Shown: positions 1 to 12,126, counted from the stretch's first letter. The stretch is 64,000 nt of DNA from Manduca sexta (GCF_014839805.1 NC_051121.1:5129116-5193115), one strand, 5' to 3'. A program made the numbers and translations. Notes: generated by a model not told the origin, from the sequence alone.

Positions 1-282
1 GTAACGGTCAAATGAGAATGGAAAAGTGCTCTTAGCTGTCTAAAAAAAAATATTAAATTCTACTAAAATGTTTAAGTTTACGTACATGTATAGATATTTG
101 TTCGAAATAAATGCGGAACTGCTGAACGAATTTGGGGGAAATTTAGCATACGGCATGCCATGTCCTGAATGGATATTATACGCCATTTTACAACTTACAA
201 CCTCTGGGAAATGTTTTCACGAGGATAGAGCTATAAAGAAAAACTATATATAACAGTCATTGTCTAATAAATTATACGTACT
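1..282. other. Unannotated AT-rich stretch
   Basis: No repeat family shared with the rest of the window was recognised. A 61-codon open frame at 68-253 has no recognisable motif and is treated as chance. Confidence 0.5.
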
Positions 283-590
283 TACGGGTAGTAGGCCTCT
301 CATATGTGAGAGTCCGCCTGGTTAGGTACCACTGCATTGTCTATTTCTGCCGCTAAGCAACAATGTGTAGTCATTGTTGTGTTCCGGTTTGAACGACATT
401 GTAGCTAGTGTAACTACTGGATATAATGAGACAAAATATCTCACGTCTCAGGATGGCGAGCGCAGTGGAATACCAAACAATATTTTGTATTTCAAGGTGT
501 TGCGTGGTGTTTCTACTGTTTATGGACGGTCGTATCGCTTACTATAGACAAACGGCAAGCTCGTCTCGTCATTTAAAGCAATAAACAAAA
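283..590 (+). repeat. Family E retroelement copy, A-rich tail on plus strand
   Basis: Near full-length copy. It starts near 'gggtagtaggcctctcat' and ends 'aaagcaataaacaaaa'. The same order of blocks is seen at 18885-19182, 40309-40600 and 60076-60380. The block containing 'cttaccatcaggcgaacgg' in other copies is decayed here to 'cttactatagacaaacgg'. The A-rich 3' end suggests retroposition by a non-LTR element or a SINE. The class name is not certain. Confidence 0.75.
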
Positions 591-1001
591 CCGTATCACG
601 TGAGACAACGTGGAGACGAGGAACAATGCTCCTAACGTGGAAAATAGTAGCAATTACAAGAGTCGCATTGTTGTTGCATAAGAATATACGCATAGTAAAT
701 GCGACGATTGTAATTAAAAATAAATGGCTCGTTCAGTTTTAATTCATGGTATTGCGAGTCTATAGTTTAAACAATATAGAAATATTACCACAATATACCT
801 ACACCCACATTGTCTCATCTCTGCATCACCCAAAGGTTGACTGTTAGAAAATGCCTCAGGCATTAAGTCCGCCTGTATACATTTACTGTATATAAAGTTT
901 AAATAAATAAATAAATAATCATAACTATGTCGGCGAGGTATTGTGACCAATATGCGTTCATACATTCATAAATTAAATTGGATATATACGTATAAGTGAC
1001 G
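591..1001. other. No gene seen; short (AAAT)n run
   Basis: Anonymous AT-rich DNA. A short AAAT run lies near 899-918. No shared repeat was recognised. Confidence 0.5.
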
Positions 1002-1258
1002 TTTTTTAATACATGCATGTTAAAGTGACCCAACTGCACCTGATGGTAAGTGGAGTGGAGTCCAATAGAATGTCGACTGACGAGAGATGATTACCCTCTG
1101 GCAGTTGACACAATCATGCCGGCATGTTGGAACCAGATATACACAGCTGATCCCAGAACGCAACACACTTGCGTAAGCTACTATGTCGGGTTTTAACACT
1201 GTACGGTGGTCGCTATCAGGGCGGATATAAAATATATCCTACCACCAGCATTGACATT
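1002..1258 (-). repeat. Family D retroelement copy
   Basis: On the plus strand it opens with a T run and then 'gcacctgatggtaagtgg', and it closes with 'tatcctaccaccagca'. Read on the minus strand it begins 'tgctggtggtagga' and ends in an A tract. Homologous copies lie at 12826, 25025, 36575, 41510 and 43618. Confidence 0.78.
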
Positions 1259-1282
1259 TGACATAATATGCTGGTGGTATAT

Positions 1283-1640
1283 CATTTTGAAATAGCGTTA
1301 ATAAAACCACATACGTGTCTACCGCTACTAACATTGTGACAAAAATCATTCATAAATTAAAATATTGCCACCGAAAATCCCTGTTTTACTTTCTGTTTTA
1401 TTTATAATTTTGTAGTTTAGTGCGAATAGACTGATTGCGTGGGTGACTTTCTGAAAAACTGAAGACTAATGTTACCGCTGCGATGAATTCTCTTAGAGTA
1501 GTAGTTAGTGGCATTAGGGTGAAATTAAAATAACTTTTTATTAATATTTATTTTATTTCAAACTTACACTTTTAATTTTACATCTACGGTTCAGTAACTT
1601 ATAGTAAAGTGTTATTTTCATGAAGGTAAATATGTGTGTA
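1283..1640. repeat. MITE family T, right-truncated copy
   Basis: Aligns by eye with 49605-49948. It retains the left terminal repeat (cattttgaaatagcgtta, decayed), the block 'acattgtgacaaaaatcatt', the block 'gtagttagtggcattagg' and the block 'tttacatctacggttcag'. The right inverted repeat seen in the other copy is not recognisable here. Confidence 0.68.
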
Positions 1641-2249
1641 ATACAATACATAAATAATACAGATACAATGTAAACATGAAACAAAAAATAATGCGTCAAA
1701 CACATAATACTGATACATACAAAAAGTCAGGACAATACAATGATGTAATTTGTCACTGGAATAGTCTATTAATTACGAACATAAATATGTATGAGGCAAT
1801 CAACAAGTTAATGAAGATAATTATAGACGTAACGAATGACGGAATATTTTTTTCAGAGAATGAAATGTTTGTTAACCCCAGCACTTAGGGATTGGGATAA
1901 TTTATACAGAATGTTATCTATTGTGTGTCATACAAAATATAGATGAATTTTGAGATGTTTGTAAGGAGTGAAATACGGAAACCGCTGCTGTCGACTGTCT
2001 GAACTGAACTGTCGCCAAGGCTCCACGTACCTTCGGATTTGACGAGGTCAAATAACTGTGCGCGAATAAAATATGAAATGAAATTTGCTACGCAAATACA
2101 GTCTCTGATTAACATAATAAGCTATGTTTTCGCGGAAAAGTGCACAGTGGAAATTTTTGTCCGCGAAATAATAATATTTATTTATCCAAATTATTTTACC
2201 TATATATCTAGGTATCCTATATAAAATAATTATTATTCTAAACTATAAT
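1641..2249. other. No gene seen
   Basis: Only short chance frames (1676-1888 plus, 1918-2115 minus). No motif or shared repeat was recognised. Confidence 0.5.

Positions 2250-2276
<27 letters not shown>
2250..2276. repeat. (CT)n microsatellite
   Basis: About 13 uninterrupted CT units, followed by a TG-rich stretch (tgtgtatatgtgtgtg). Confidence 0.95.
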
Positions 2277-2280
<4 letters not shown>

Positions 2281-2758
2281 TATATGTGTGTGTTATGTTG
2301 TTTGTATATTGTTATGAAATTATCAAATTATTCATGTATTTATTAAGTCTCTATGTCTTCATAGTTGGATGAATTGCACGCAAACAGACACGCAAAATCC
2401 AGTTTTAAAAGTTTACTATTTCACCTTACCATTCACATCAAATAATTCCAGTAAACATTAATTCCCCACCAAAATCCTATGTAAGTAACTATTCCTAATG
2501 AGCAATGAGTACTAAGGTATTAGCAATTTTTATTCGATTTACCGACAACTAATACAGTATTCCGCGCCCGTATCGCGGGGTAGATCGAGCGATTCCTAAT
2601 TCTGTACGTAAGCCCGTAAAGAATGTTTGATTTACGGGGTAGGTGAGAATTGGGGACTCTTTTGTAAGGTAATACGGTGAGGTATTCTTTTTATTTTACG
2701 TTGTCATGAACGGATCATCTTGTTTTAGGTTTGGAACATATTTTCGTATTCTTTGGGG
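2277..2758. other. No gene seen; mixed-composition spacer
   Basis: Contains a short GC-richer patch around 2560-2640 (for example 'cgcccgtatcgcggggtag') with no assigned function. Confidence 0.45.
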
Positions 2759-2765
2759 TGGGGTA

Positions 2766-3004
2766 TTCTTTGCCGGACACTTAGCTCGAAGAACCGATGA
2801 CCGTTGGGGTCGAAAGGTTCTAGAGTGGAGGCCACGTACAGGCAAACGAAAGGTCGGACGCCCGCCTACAAGGTGGACGGACGACCTGGCTAAGGTCGTA
2901 GGAAGTCGCTGGATGCAGGCCGCTTCCAACAGGTCGACGTGGAGATCCTTGGGGGAGGCCTATGTTCAGCAGTGGACTTCCTGTGGCTGAGATGATGATG
3001 ATGA
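2766..3004 (+). mobile_element. RTE-type LINE 3' end (5'-truncated insertion)
   Basis: The plus frame ending at the TGA of 2988-2990 encodes the C-terminal tail of an RTE-like endonuclease/reverse-transcriptase ORF. Visible blocks are GHLARRTDDRWGRKVLEW, then GRPPTRWTDDL, then SRWMQAA, then GEAYVQQWT, close to the ends of lepidopteran RTE proteins as I know them. The stop is followed at once by a (GAT)n tail, as usual for RTE elements with short 3' UTRs. A 7-bp TSD 'tggggta' flanks the fragment (2759-2765 and 3005-3011). The catalytic reverse-transcriptase core is absent, so this copy is dead. Confidence 0.85.
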
Positions 3005-3047
3005 TGGGGTAAATATATGGGGTAAAGTGTGGACCTGAGAAAATTTT

Positions 3048-3165
3048 TGAAGCTATGGGAAGTCTACCAATTTGCTGTAAGGCCAGCGTGGTGGACTAAG
3101 GTCTAAACACTCACAGTAGTGGAGGAGGCCCGTGTTCAGACGTGGGCCAGTATATAAAACTGAGC
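3048..3165 (+). repeat. SINE B 3' fragment
   Basis: Contains 'ggccagcgtggtggacta' and 'ggaggaggcccgtgttcag', matching the 3' third of SINE B. The tRNA-like head is missing, as expected for a 5'-truncated retroposed copy. Confidence 0.75.
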
Positions 3166-3301
3166 TGTATTTTCATTATAAGAATGATCTAAATCTGATT
3201 GCAAATCTATTCTGATTAACAAAAGCGAAAGTTTCAATCAATTTAGAAAAAAATATGATGCGTGCCTTTAGATTTTGAACATTCAGATTATTTCAACAGT
3301 C

Positions 3302-3336
3302 CGTTCTAGTCCAAACTAGGCTACCGGTAGCGGTAT
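3302..3336 (-). repeat. SINE B head remnant
   Basis: The 'ccgttctagtccaaactagg' stretch resembles the reverse complement of the SINE B 5' end. It is short and decayed, so assignment is tentative. Confidence 0.4.
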
Positions 3337-4141
3337 AATTATAGCGATATAAGAACAATTTTTATAGATGAGATGGGGTTCACAAGTATATACAAGATCA
3401 TAATCTTGCTTTCGTAGAACTACAAAACTGTTTCCCCATCCGGCTGTGCCGCGTGCTCAAATACAAAGAGGTGTCAAATTGTCTACATTAACTCCAAACA
3501 TAAATCAGTTTATATTGTAGCAATTTCCCGAAATATGCGGCTTATGTCTGAGAGAAATGATTTATTGGATATTTCAAAGAACGAACGTTGTTTACCAAAT
3601 AAGTAATGTTCGGTTACTATTGTTATTATATTTGGACGCAAAGCCCGTTGAAGTGCGGCCTATTTCCTTGTGACATAAAATATTTGTTTGTTTTCCTCTA
3701 GAGATTGTACATCAGTTTTATTGTTACAAAAGCGTATTTTGGGGACAATGGCCACTTGTGTAACAGTATTGTGTTACGGATCAGGGATCGCCGGTTCATC
3801 TTGAAGTGGTAATGTGGACTTCATTCTTAGACCGTACTCTCGTGTAAGATACTTATGCCAAAGTGTGAGAAGCTACCTACGCATTTTGAGTTAAGGCGAT
3901 CACTAACAAAATAAGGCTCCTTGCAGACGCAGTCAATAAGTTGCTCAGAAGCACTGTATTTTAACCAGTGCGACATAAGTGTGCACCTCGTCGTTTGTTA
4001 ATTTCATGAATTTATATATACGAAATTATGATTTTTTTTATTTCAACTAAATGATGAGACGCGCATACCGCTCAAATAGTGCTAAGTAGCATCTACTTGA
4101 AGCGACCGAAGTTGGAGAATTGTCTTATAAGGCATTTCGAA
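3337..4141. other. No gene seen
   Basis: Anonymous DNA with no shared repeat recognised and no frame over 60 codons. Confidence 0.45.
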
Positions 4142-4324
4142 CTGGGGCCTTATTCTCTATCCCGCACGTTATTTTGACAGTGTGTAACAAGCACGTAACA
4201 CAACGCATCATGTTTAGGACTATAGAAGTTTGGCTTACAGAATACCATTCCACGCACATTTCTCGAAGATAACATGACACGGCCGCGTTACGCGTTTACA
4301 CTATCATACAGAATAAGGGCCCTG
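4142..4324 (+). mobile_element. MITE family K, copy 1
   Basis: A 183-bp element nearly identical to 17064-17246. Terminal inverted repeats are 'ctggggccttattct' on the left and the reverse complement of 'agaataagggccctg' on the right. It has no coding capacity. CAG...CTG ends suggest a cut-and-paste DNA transposon derivative. I could not define a TSD, so the superfamily is left open. Confidence 0.8.
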
Positions 4325-5189
4325 TACAGTTAATTCGCACGGGTTGTACTACGTTATTAACTTCAGCAAAATCTGCATTATTTTTTCCATGATATAGACC
4401 AGCAAATATTTGTTTCATAATTATTAAGGGCAGTTGTTGGCAATACTTTAGCAGGACATTAGTAACGTCTGAGGAATGCGGGTAATACGAAAATACTTCT
4501 AAATTTCATTTAAATCGTACAGCTGCACCGCAGAAACCCAGTTCTCAAGCTGTTACTATAACTATAGTAAACCGAGGTGAAGTTTGGCCATGTTGTTTCA
4601 TTTCGTTTAGCCAGACCATGTTGAAAGTGTGAGAGATGTGTAATTGAAGAAACTTTTAATTTTCTTACTTAAATACTCACTACTATATATAATATAAGTT
4701 TTCTTAAAATAAATAAAATAAAACTCTCCTTCCCACACCGCTTTCCTTAAAGAATCCTAACTTATAATTCTTCAATGTTGATCCGTCATTACTTCCGATA
4801 TTAAATCTACTCGCTTCCTCCTACTTCTCGTATTCTAGCAAGTTCATAATTTAAAAACAACCAATCATAAAACTAATAATAACTAATTACCAATACATTT
4901 AAGCCAAGACCGATCACAAAGAAATGTTTCACCTCAAATTGATTTCCAACATCAGCCAACTAAAAAAGACGTTAACAATCCGCCAAGAGCTAGCAGTCCG
5001 CGTTAATTTCCATGAATATTCAATATTTAATCTATCGTTTAATGGATATCCCTTTAATATCCGCTGAATAATCAAAGTGACCCAACTTGTTTAGTTTGAA
5101 TTATTAATTGATGGTTATCTGGGGAAGTGGCGGTTTGTTGTTTAAAGTGATTTTATTAATTTCTGGGCATTGAGAATCTATTTCAAACT
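4325..5189. other. No gene seen
   Basis: AT-rich DNA. 'aaaataaataaaataaaac' at about 4706-4724 may be a decayed retroelement tail. Nothing else was recognised. Confidence 0.45.
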
Positions 5190-5448
5190 GCTTTGGTGAC
5201 GTAGTTGTTCTGCATGTGCGATAGGACAGCGCTAAGAGATCCTAGCTTCAAATCCCGGGTCGGGCAAAGTGATGTATGGGATATTCTGCTCAGTATCAGC
5301 TCGGAGTCTAGAACTTGTGCCCGATATGGCGATAGGCGCGCCCCGTATCACATCATGCGTCGGAACACACTTGGCGGATAATGGGTTGGTTGCGCGTCTG
5401 CATACCCCTTTGGGGATAAATGCGTGATGATGTGTGTGTGTGGGTGAG
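5190..5448 (+). repeat. SINE A copy (tRNA-derived)
   Basis: Head 'tttggtgacgtagttgt' resembles a degenerate A box and 'cttcaaatcccgggtcgg' a B box. The body runs through 'gtgcccgatatggcgatagg' and ends with 'ggggataaatgcgtgatg' and a TG-rich tail. Near full length compared with 48579-48835. The B box is slightly decayed (ttcaaat for ttcgaat). An open frame on the minus strand here is a by-product. Confidence 0.85.
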
Positions 5449-6000
5449 AATACGTTTACAGTGCTGTTGACTGGTATCGTGTACGGTGGTATCAAATGCA
5501 TTGTGGGTTTATTACGCGTTAGTTTCACGGCTTAAGTAATTACTCAAGTTATAAGACGATTAAATAAAAAGATATCCTATCTCATTAGTTGTCTTATACG
5601 TTAATTAGCGAATAACTTTTATTTGGTTATCAGATAAAGCTAGTTAGAAACCTGGCAACAACTTTAATCGACCTGGAAATCAAATCAAGATCTCTACCCA
5701 TCCATGCCAAAAACCAAAAATGTGATAGACCGAAACTTAAGCCAAAATTTGTTGAAAACATAAGTGTTGTAGCTTATTAAAATTAAACAAGATTTCGGGG
5801 ATGCGCAGTGTTGTTGATGTTTTAAATAGCTATCGATTTTGGCAGCACTTATTAGTATGACCTACATCCTCAGATTATTTACGTGGTGCTGGCCCGCTTC
5901 TCCGACTATTTTCCGTCCAAAAATGTGACTTATGACTTTCAAAGTTAAGTTCAAGGTTACTAACAGTAACCTTTAACATTTCCTACTTTTCTTGACTTCT
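5449..6000. other. No gene seen
   Basis: Anonymous sequence. The GC-poor stretch 5540-5660 and the rest show no family shared within the window. Confidence 0.4.
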
Positions 6001-6128
6001 AGCGCCAGCGCATATGTGACGGATCGCAGTGCAGAGAATTTTACATAAATTGCATTACATTGTTGTGTTAATAGATTTGAAATATTATTTCAATGAAGAG
6101 AATGTCGATAATAGTTTGATAGTAAAAA
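6001..6128. repeat. MITE family S, partial copy
   Basis: Shares 'gatcgcag.gcagaga' and 'atttcaatgaaga.aatgt' blocks, in the same order, with the full foldback element at 20354-20577. Confidence 0.6.
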
Positions 6129-6691
6129 ATCTGTGTTCAAAAGTTCTGAGTGTTCAAAAGTAATCACACTGCATATTATACACTATAGACCGGGAGATTC
6201 TAGATGCGACAACCAAGTAAGGCAACTACCAAAAATGTCCTAGCATAGATCCTCAGAAAAGCGTTGGCGTCAAGCATTACGACATAATCACCATCATATT
6301 GAGCTACGTGAACTCCACTGCCGAACTTCTCCTAAGATTTCCAGACCGACCTGTGAGAAGCATCTGCACCCAACAGGTATTATAATACTTATTTTGCAAC
6401 GCACTTAAAATGTATCACGCCCACCTTACACAAAACTGTGATAATGGCACATAAAAAAATAGTTAAGCCTTTAATATAGATATCAAATATTGCCATGTTT
6501 GAAGTTACCGTGCATCCCTATGGGAGTGATAAGTTATGATCAAGTGATCTCAATAAAAGGGAATATTTACATCTTGTAATATCGGAAAATACGTAAATTT
6601 TTATGCATAAAGTTCGCAAACGTATCGACTTTTCTGGTACTCATACAATATTATGTTGAGTGATGGCGATAATCATTTTATTATCAGATAT
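6129..6691. other. No gene seen
   Basis: No motif, RNA gene or shared repeat recognised. Confidence 0.45.
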
Positions 6692-6700
6692 GTTTTTTTA

Positions 6701-6962
6701 CATACATACATAACATCACGCATTTTATCCCCGAAGGGGTATGCAGAGGCGCAACTAGGGCACCCACTTTTCGCCAAGTATGTTCCGTCCCATGATGTGA
6801 TAGGGGGCGAGCCTATCGCCATATCGGGCACAAATTCCAGACTCCGGGCTGATACTGAGCGGAAAAACCCAAATATCACTTTGCCCGACCCGGGATTCGA
6901 ACCCAGGACCTCAGAGCGCTATTGTACCGGACGTGCAATACAACTACGCCACCGAGGCAGTC
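6701..6962 (-). repeat. SINE A, full-length copy with TSD
   Basis: Reverse orientation. The head (gactgcctcggtggcgtag as read on minus) is at the right end and the B-box region 'ggattcgaacccaggacc' is well preserved. It is flanked by a 9-bp duplication 'gttttttta' (6692-6700 and 6963-6971), which supports target-primed insertion. Both long open frames crossing it (plus 125 codons, minus 68 codons) are artefacts of the SINE. Confidence 0.9.
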
Positions 6963-6974
6963 GTTTTTTTATTA

Positions 6975-7086
6975 TTGATTATATAGCCTATAGCCCCGAT
7001 AAATGGACTATCCGACACAATTTTTTTTAATTCTGAGATTAGCATGTTCAAACAAACTCTTCATATTTATATAATTGTATAGATTA
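6975..7086 (-). mobile_element. Helitron-like (Lep1-type) fragment
   Basis: Reverse orientation. It matches parts of 48064-48310, including the block that reads 'ctaatctcag' on minus and the 'atggactatccgaca' block on plus. No ends are preserved. Confidence 0.6.
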
Positions 7087-9094
7087 AAGAAATGAGCTAG
7101 TAACTCGCCTGAAGATGAAGTTGTTAACTCAGCAGTAGCGATACCATTCGGGACTTTATAAAGCCATATTCTGTATGTTCTGTTAAAGCTCTACGTCATA
7201 CTAGAGTGCGCTGTTTAATTTCTTAATATCCACTGATTACGCTGGCTACAAATATCTTCAAACACTAAACACCTACACACGAAATTGCTTGTACGCTGTT
7301 GCCTGTATGCAATAATAAAATATTCTCCCCCGAAGCAAATCTTGTGCGCTTGGTCTCCACACCGAATGCACGCCCGTGTATGGGAGGACATTTGTCGTGG
7401 ATCTAGGCACACAATCCAGTCTGTATACCTTTTGGTTGTCAATACACATTAAGGTCTGTGAGGACTCGCAAACATTTGCTGGCCTTCTATTGAAATATTT
7501 TTTATGCGTTAATATTTTTAAGATATATATAAAAATGTAAAAAAATATATATAAACATGATTATTTTATAATTTAATTAAATTGACGTCCAAAGCAATGA
7601 GATCTACTACTTATAAATATATTTATTTATTTCAATCAGAACGGATAAACCAATTACACTAATTTAGTTAATAATAACAACATATAACTACAAACTATTA
7701 AACAGATCAATAATGTACTTAATATACCTACTTACCCTGTTCTATTCTAAAAATTGAGACCTATTGAATAATTTCCAATCTTTGTTGTTGCAGCGTAGAT
7801 CAAGCAAACGGAACGTGATTACATTGTCAACAGCAATTTGCCTGATATCTACCAAACCCGCCCCTACGATGTACATGATTCGTTTACACAAAATTCTCCG
7901 CGTGATATACTAATTTCAACTTTATTTACATAATTATAAGGCTCTTTACATCCATCCAAGAATTCTCGCAAAGAAATGTGGAGTCAAACTCTGTTAAATC
8001 AGGATTATTTGTGATTTCGAATGTATGCCTTCGGGTGACGAAATTTTCCCAAGGTTGTTGATTTATTGGCCCATAAATTCGATGATATTCAAAGTTGGCA
8101 AATAAAATAACTGTTGTATTGTACAAGCAGTAGCTATTTTCAGAAATATTTGAAATAGTTACGATATGTTTGTGGAGGATGATATTTATTCCAAAATATG
8201 TAAATTTTGTTTCGTACACCGATATATTAGTGGGGAAATTTGGATGATATTCTTACTAAAATATTTTAAAAATTATTTCGACATTCAGTATTATATATAC
8301 CTTTACGTGTCCAGTGGTTTTCAAAAGAATAAATCAAAATTTCGATCACATTTCGAGATAAGACTTCCAAAATATATCTTCAGACGCCTCTCTCATTTAT
8401 GTCAAACAAAACCGTTACCTCTTTTGGAGGTAATCATGAAAATGACTAAATCCGTTTTTAGAACTTCATCATTTTATAAATTTGAATTAAATTTTCTTAG
8501 TAACTTTTATCCAAAATAGCCCCAAACTAGTATTTCCCTATCAGTTTTTAAATAAAATGTTACTTAAAGACAACTAAAGAACGTCAGGTGTATGCAATTC
8601 TTGAACAAAAGAAACAATTAATGATTCTGCAACACCATAATATAATAGCAAATTTTTTTTTAGGTCTTTCCTATTTTTAATGAGGCTTCCTCGTTAATCA
8701 CTAGTCAGTAAAAGCGGGATACTTATGATCAGAGGCATACCGACTGTATGAACCAACATATCTAGAAATATTTATTTATTTGAACAGCCAACAAAACATA
8801 CACCTTACATAGTTTTTTTAACAATTTAGTAAGTAATTGCTGCAGTAAATATAAATGAATATCAACAAATATTTCAGATAAGTCATCCATGCTGTGTCAT
8901 GAAGTTTGCATGTTGGCGACCGGACGCATTAACCGCTAAATAAATTTGAAAGAATTTGGCTAAACAGACAAAGATCAAGATTTAAGGCTTCTTCAAGTCT
9001 CGAAAATTACACAGAGATTACTTATAAAAGGTCTTTGGAACGTTAAATAAATTACAATTATAATTTAAAAAATGCACATCCATTCTAGACTACG
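7087..9094. other. Two-kilobase stretch without recognised gene
   Basis: AT-rich. 'atatttatttatttcaatca' at about 7619-7638 and 'aaatatttatttatttgaac' at about 8767-8786 could be decayed minus-strand LINE tails. Overlapping open frames at 7926-8219 (minus, GTG-type start) and 8166-8519 (plus, 117 codons) have no motif known to me and are probably chance. Confidence 0.4.
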
Positions 9095-9105
9095 TTTCTG
9101 GTTAT

Positions 9106-9437
9106 AATAATAATAATAATATCAGCCCTGTATTATATACTTGCCCACTGCTGAGCACGGGCCTCCTCTACTAATGAGAAGAATTAGGCCTTAGTCTACC
9201 ACGCTCGCCTAGTGCGGATTGGTAGACTTCACACACCTTTGAAATTCCCATAGAGAACTTCCCAGATGTGCAGGTTTCCTCACGTTGTTTTCCTTCACCG
9301 TTAAAGCGAACGATAAATTCACAAAGAATACATACATGATTTTTTAGAAAGGTCAGAGGTGTGTGCCCTTCGGATTTGAACCTGCGGACATTCGTCTTGG
9401 CAGTCCGTTCTACACCCAACTAGGCTATCGCCGCTTT
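9106..9437 (-). repeat. SINE B, full-length copy with TSD
   Basis: Complete from the 3' tail (ataataataatatcagccc) to the tRNA-like head (gcggcgatagcctagttggg as read on minus). The B-box-like segment reads 'ggttcaaatccg' on minus. An 11-bp TSD 'tttctggttat' flanks it (9095-9105 and 9438-9448). Confidence 0.92.
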
Positions 9438-9448
9438 TTTCTGGTTAT

Positions 9449-9774
9449 GAACAATTAACTAAATATGACACAAAAGAACCAAATAAATTCTGCTATAAAC
9501 ATTATTCTTTATCTATCTGAAAACTATAAAAGTTTATCGATTTTCTGAAGAAGGCAATTCGCAATCAGCGGTATCCATTGTTGTGTTTTAAAATTCAGTA
9601 TTATAGCTGTTTTATAGGTTCCCAAATAGGCAGTTTGCTAAATAGCTCCGTAATATCGGTATTGCCTTTCAAGTATTGAACTGGCATAATTTTTATAGCT
9701 TTATTATACTGTGGTTGCTAAACGGGGACTACGTTTTCGAATTTAGCTAGAAGTAATCGTATTTAGGATTACTT
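9449..9774. other. No gene seen
   Basis: Anonymous AT-rich DNA, no shared family recognised. Confidence 0.45.
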
Positions 9775-10066
9775 ACCAGGTTTTATCGCTGCTCCGTCTA
9801 GATCAAAGATCTTACTCCGAATTGTCTGACTGCGTAATTTTCAGGGATAGAATTAGATATTTTAATATCTGTTATATCGCGGCTCCGTCTGCGTGAATGA
9901 GCTTACTTGGAAACGTCCTACAATGTAATTTTCAAGGATAAAAAGTAGCTCATGATATGTTAATCCATGATATAGTCTTTGCTTTATTGTTTCTGCCCTC
10001 ATTCCTTATAAATATTGAAACGTCCAAACCTCTAGACATCTTTACAAACTTTCGCATTATATTAAA
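9775..10066 (-). mobile_element. Helitron-like element with internal duplication
   Basis: On the minus strand it starts with a form of 'aatgcgaaagtttgta' and reaches 'cacgcagacggagccgcg', the usual order in the Helitron-like family of this window. The block around 'gctccgtct' and 'gtaattttcagggata' occurs twice (about 9785-9850 and 9874-9945), so the 3' half was duplicated. Confidence 0.6.
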
Positions 10067-10440
10067 TTTATATACATTTGTCACAAGCTTCGGAATTTAT
10101 ATTCAATATGATGTACAATAAAGTATTTTCTACGGCCGCATGTATGCAAATATATCTCTATCAATTATATCGTCATGTATTTTTGCCGTCAACTAACAGT
10201 TTCTGATAACTATGTCCTCAATCCCAATGATAGCTCAATCAATACGAGCTAGCCTATAAACGCTGTGTAAATATTACGTTATCAAGCTATAAAAATAAAT
10301 TAGGCCCAATAAAATACAATCAAACAAAATCGACTATTGGATAATATTTATTGTAAACGTATTTCGGATGAGCTGGAATGGTATTAATATATATTGTACA
10401 TAAAGGTGTCATTGCATTGAATTAATAGTTTAGTAATAAG
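10067..10440. other. No gene seen
   Basis: AT-rich DNA without a recognised family. Confidence 0.45.
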
Positions 10441-10540
10441 TGGTGGCCTCGACGATGTGCTTGTATTGTGTACATACTACGCGATGCGTTACAGCTCTAA
10501 GATTCCGACTTCGAATCCCGGGTCGGATAGTGCTTAGCAT
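10441..10540 (+). repeat. tRNA-like SINE head, isolated
   Basis: Contains a B-box-like 'cttcgaatcccgggtcgg' preceded by a tRNA-like 5' half. The downstream body matches neither SINE A nor SINE C. It lacks the pairing expected of a working tRNA, so I call a SINE head and not a tRNA gene. Confidence 0.55.
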
Positions 10541-11935
10541 CACCTTAGAGTTAAAAATTTATCCTCAACTTGAAGAAGGAGGACTGAAATGAGGACGACG
10601 AATTACGAAAGGAACTGAAAATAAAGAAACAAGTTGCAAATATTTTTTTTAATTTACTTATTTTTCTATACTTACACCTAATAAAGAGTTGTTATTCATT
10701 AATCGTCCACAAAGTGTTCCCTTAGTGTAAACGTAGTGCAATGAATAGGGAGAAGGAGAAGTCTCACAAAAGATGCAACCAATTTTTAGGTTCACCATAA
10801 CCACCACTCAACCAGGACTGTAGGACTGAGAAGAAGTAGAACTCATTAAATGAAATATTATTTTGCTGGTATTTGCAACTGTACTGAGTGCTCATTAGAT
10901 AGAATTTTCGCTGGCAACTGTACCAAGTGAGATAAAAACGCTTGCGTCAGCAAGTTACTATTTTTAATAAGTAAAATGATTCGCTCAACATTTTGACAAG
11001 CGTCTCTAACGAGTATGAATAAAAATACGGTGTGAGAGCAAAAGAAATGCATTTAGCTGAGAAAATATTTAACTAGTGTACGCTTGTGCTGGTTTTTGGA
11101 TTAAATATTAGTAAATTAAACATCTAGGAAGAAGGCAGTGTACATGTTGTTGCATCTCTGCCTACTCCTTCAGGGATGAGGACATGATATGTGTTTTTTG
11201 TATTATGGAACAATATAGCGTCCTATTAGTGGAAGAACAAACACACAAAAAATCAAATATTTACTTTATTAGTTAAGATTTCAACCATAATTCAAAAGCC
11301 GTTAGAACTCGATCGAAATTTGAGTATCTACTTATAAAGCCTCCTAAAAACATTCAAGAATCCCTATCGTATATATAGGTATGAAATAAATACTATTTTT
11401 GGCACCCGTGCTAAATTTATGTTTTTATTATAATGTAAAAACCATGCCAAGACTTTTGCAGTGTGGAAGTACTTAGTGACTCGACAAATATTATGTACTG
11501 TTGCAAGATTACAATTCAAAACACGTATACATTTTAATACATCACTCAGACATATTTTTCTCAAAGGACAAAGGAATGAAACAAAAAGTACAATCAGTTG
11601 GTTATTAATGACTTACGAGGGAAAAAGGGGCCTTAGGCCGAGTGACGTCATAACAACCGAGCTGTAATTAACTTAGTCAATTAGATGGTTTCTTTGTATG
11701 TGGGTGTTGAAAAATGAGATGTATTGATAAATTGTTTAAGTTGTTTTTTCCCTTAAACTACATTTTCACTAGACGAGCTATTTGCTTACCATGGAGTTGT
11801 ATGAACCAAATACTATTACTAACTTGTCTTTGTAAAATGAATATGGTGTGATCATCGCTAATATTGCTTTTAATAAAAGAAAATTAATATAGTTTAAATA
11901 TAATCGAAATAAACAAAATCCATTAAAATTAAAGT
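10541..11935. other. No gene seen
   Basis: Anonymous DNA with short chance frames only (10858-11052, 11364-11564, 11461-11667). A TGACGTCA palindrome lies at 11643-11650, which alone is weak evidence of regulation. Confidence 0.45.
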
Positions 11936-12126
11936 CTGGGGACCCTATTCCGTCTACGCGGGCAAGTCCGTCTTATTGCATCTTCTTATCAAAGGACAAC
12001 TTTGATAGCCATATAGATACAAGCACTGATAAATGTCTTATTTACCCAAACTACCTAAAGCAGTCTTTCGATTAGAATGCATGTAGTTGTAAAAATTTGC
12101 GCTCATAGATAGAATAGGACCCTCTG
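11936..12126. mobile_element. MITE family L, copy 1
   Basis: Terminal inverted repeats are 'ctggggaccctattccgtc' on the left and, read inward from the right end, 'cagagggtcctattctatc'. No coding capacity. It resembles 22161-22326, including the 'tttcgattagaatgc' type block, and has K-like ends. Confidence 0.65.

Noticed and set aside
6653..7030. 125-codon plus open frame
   Set aside because: It is the antisense translation of SINE A (6701-6962).
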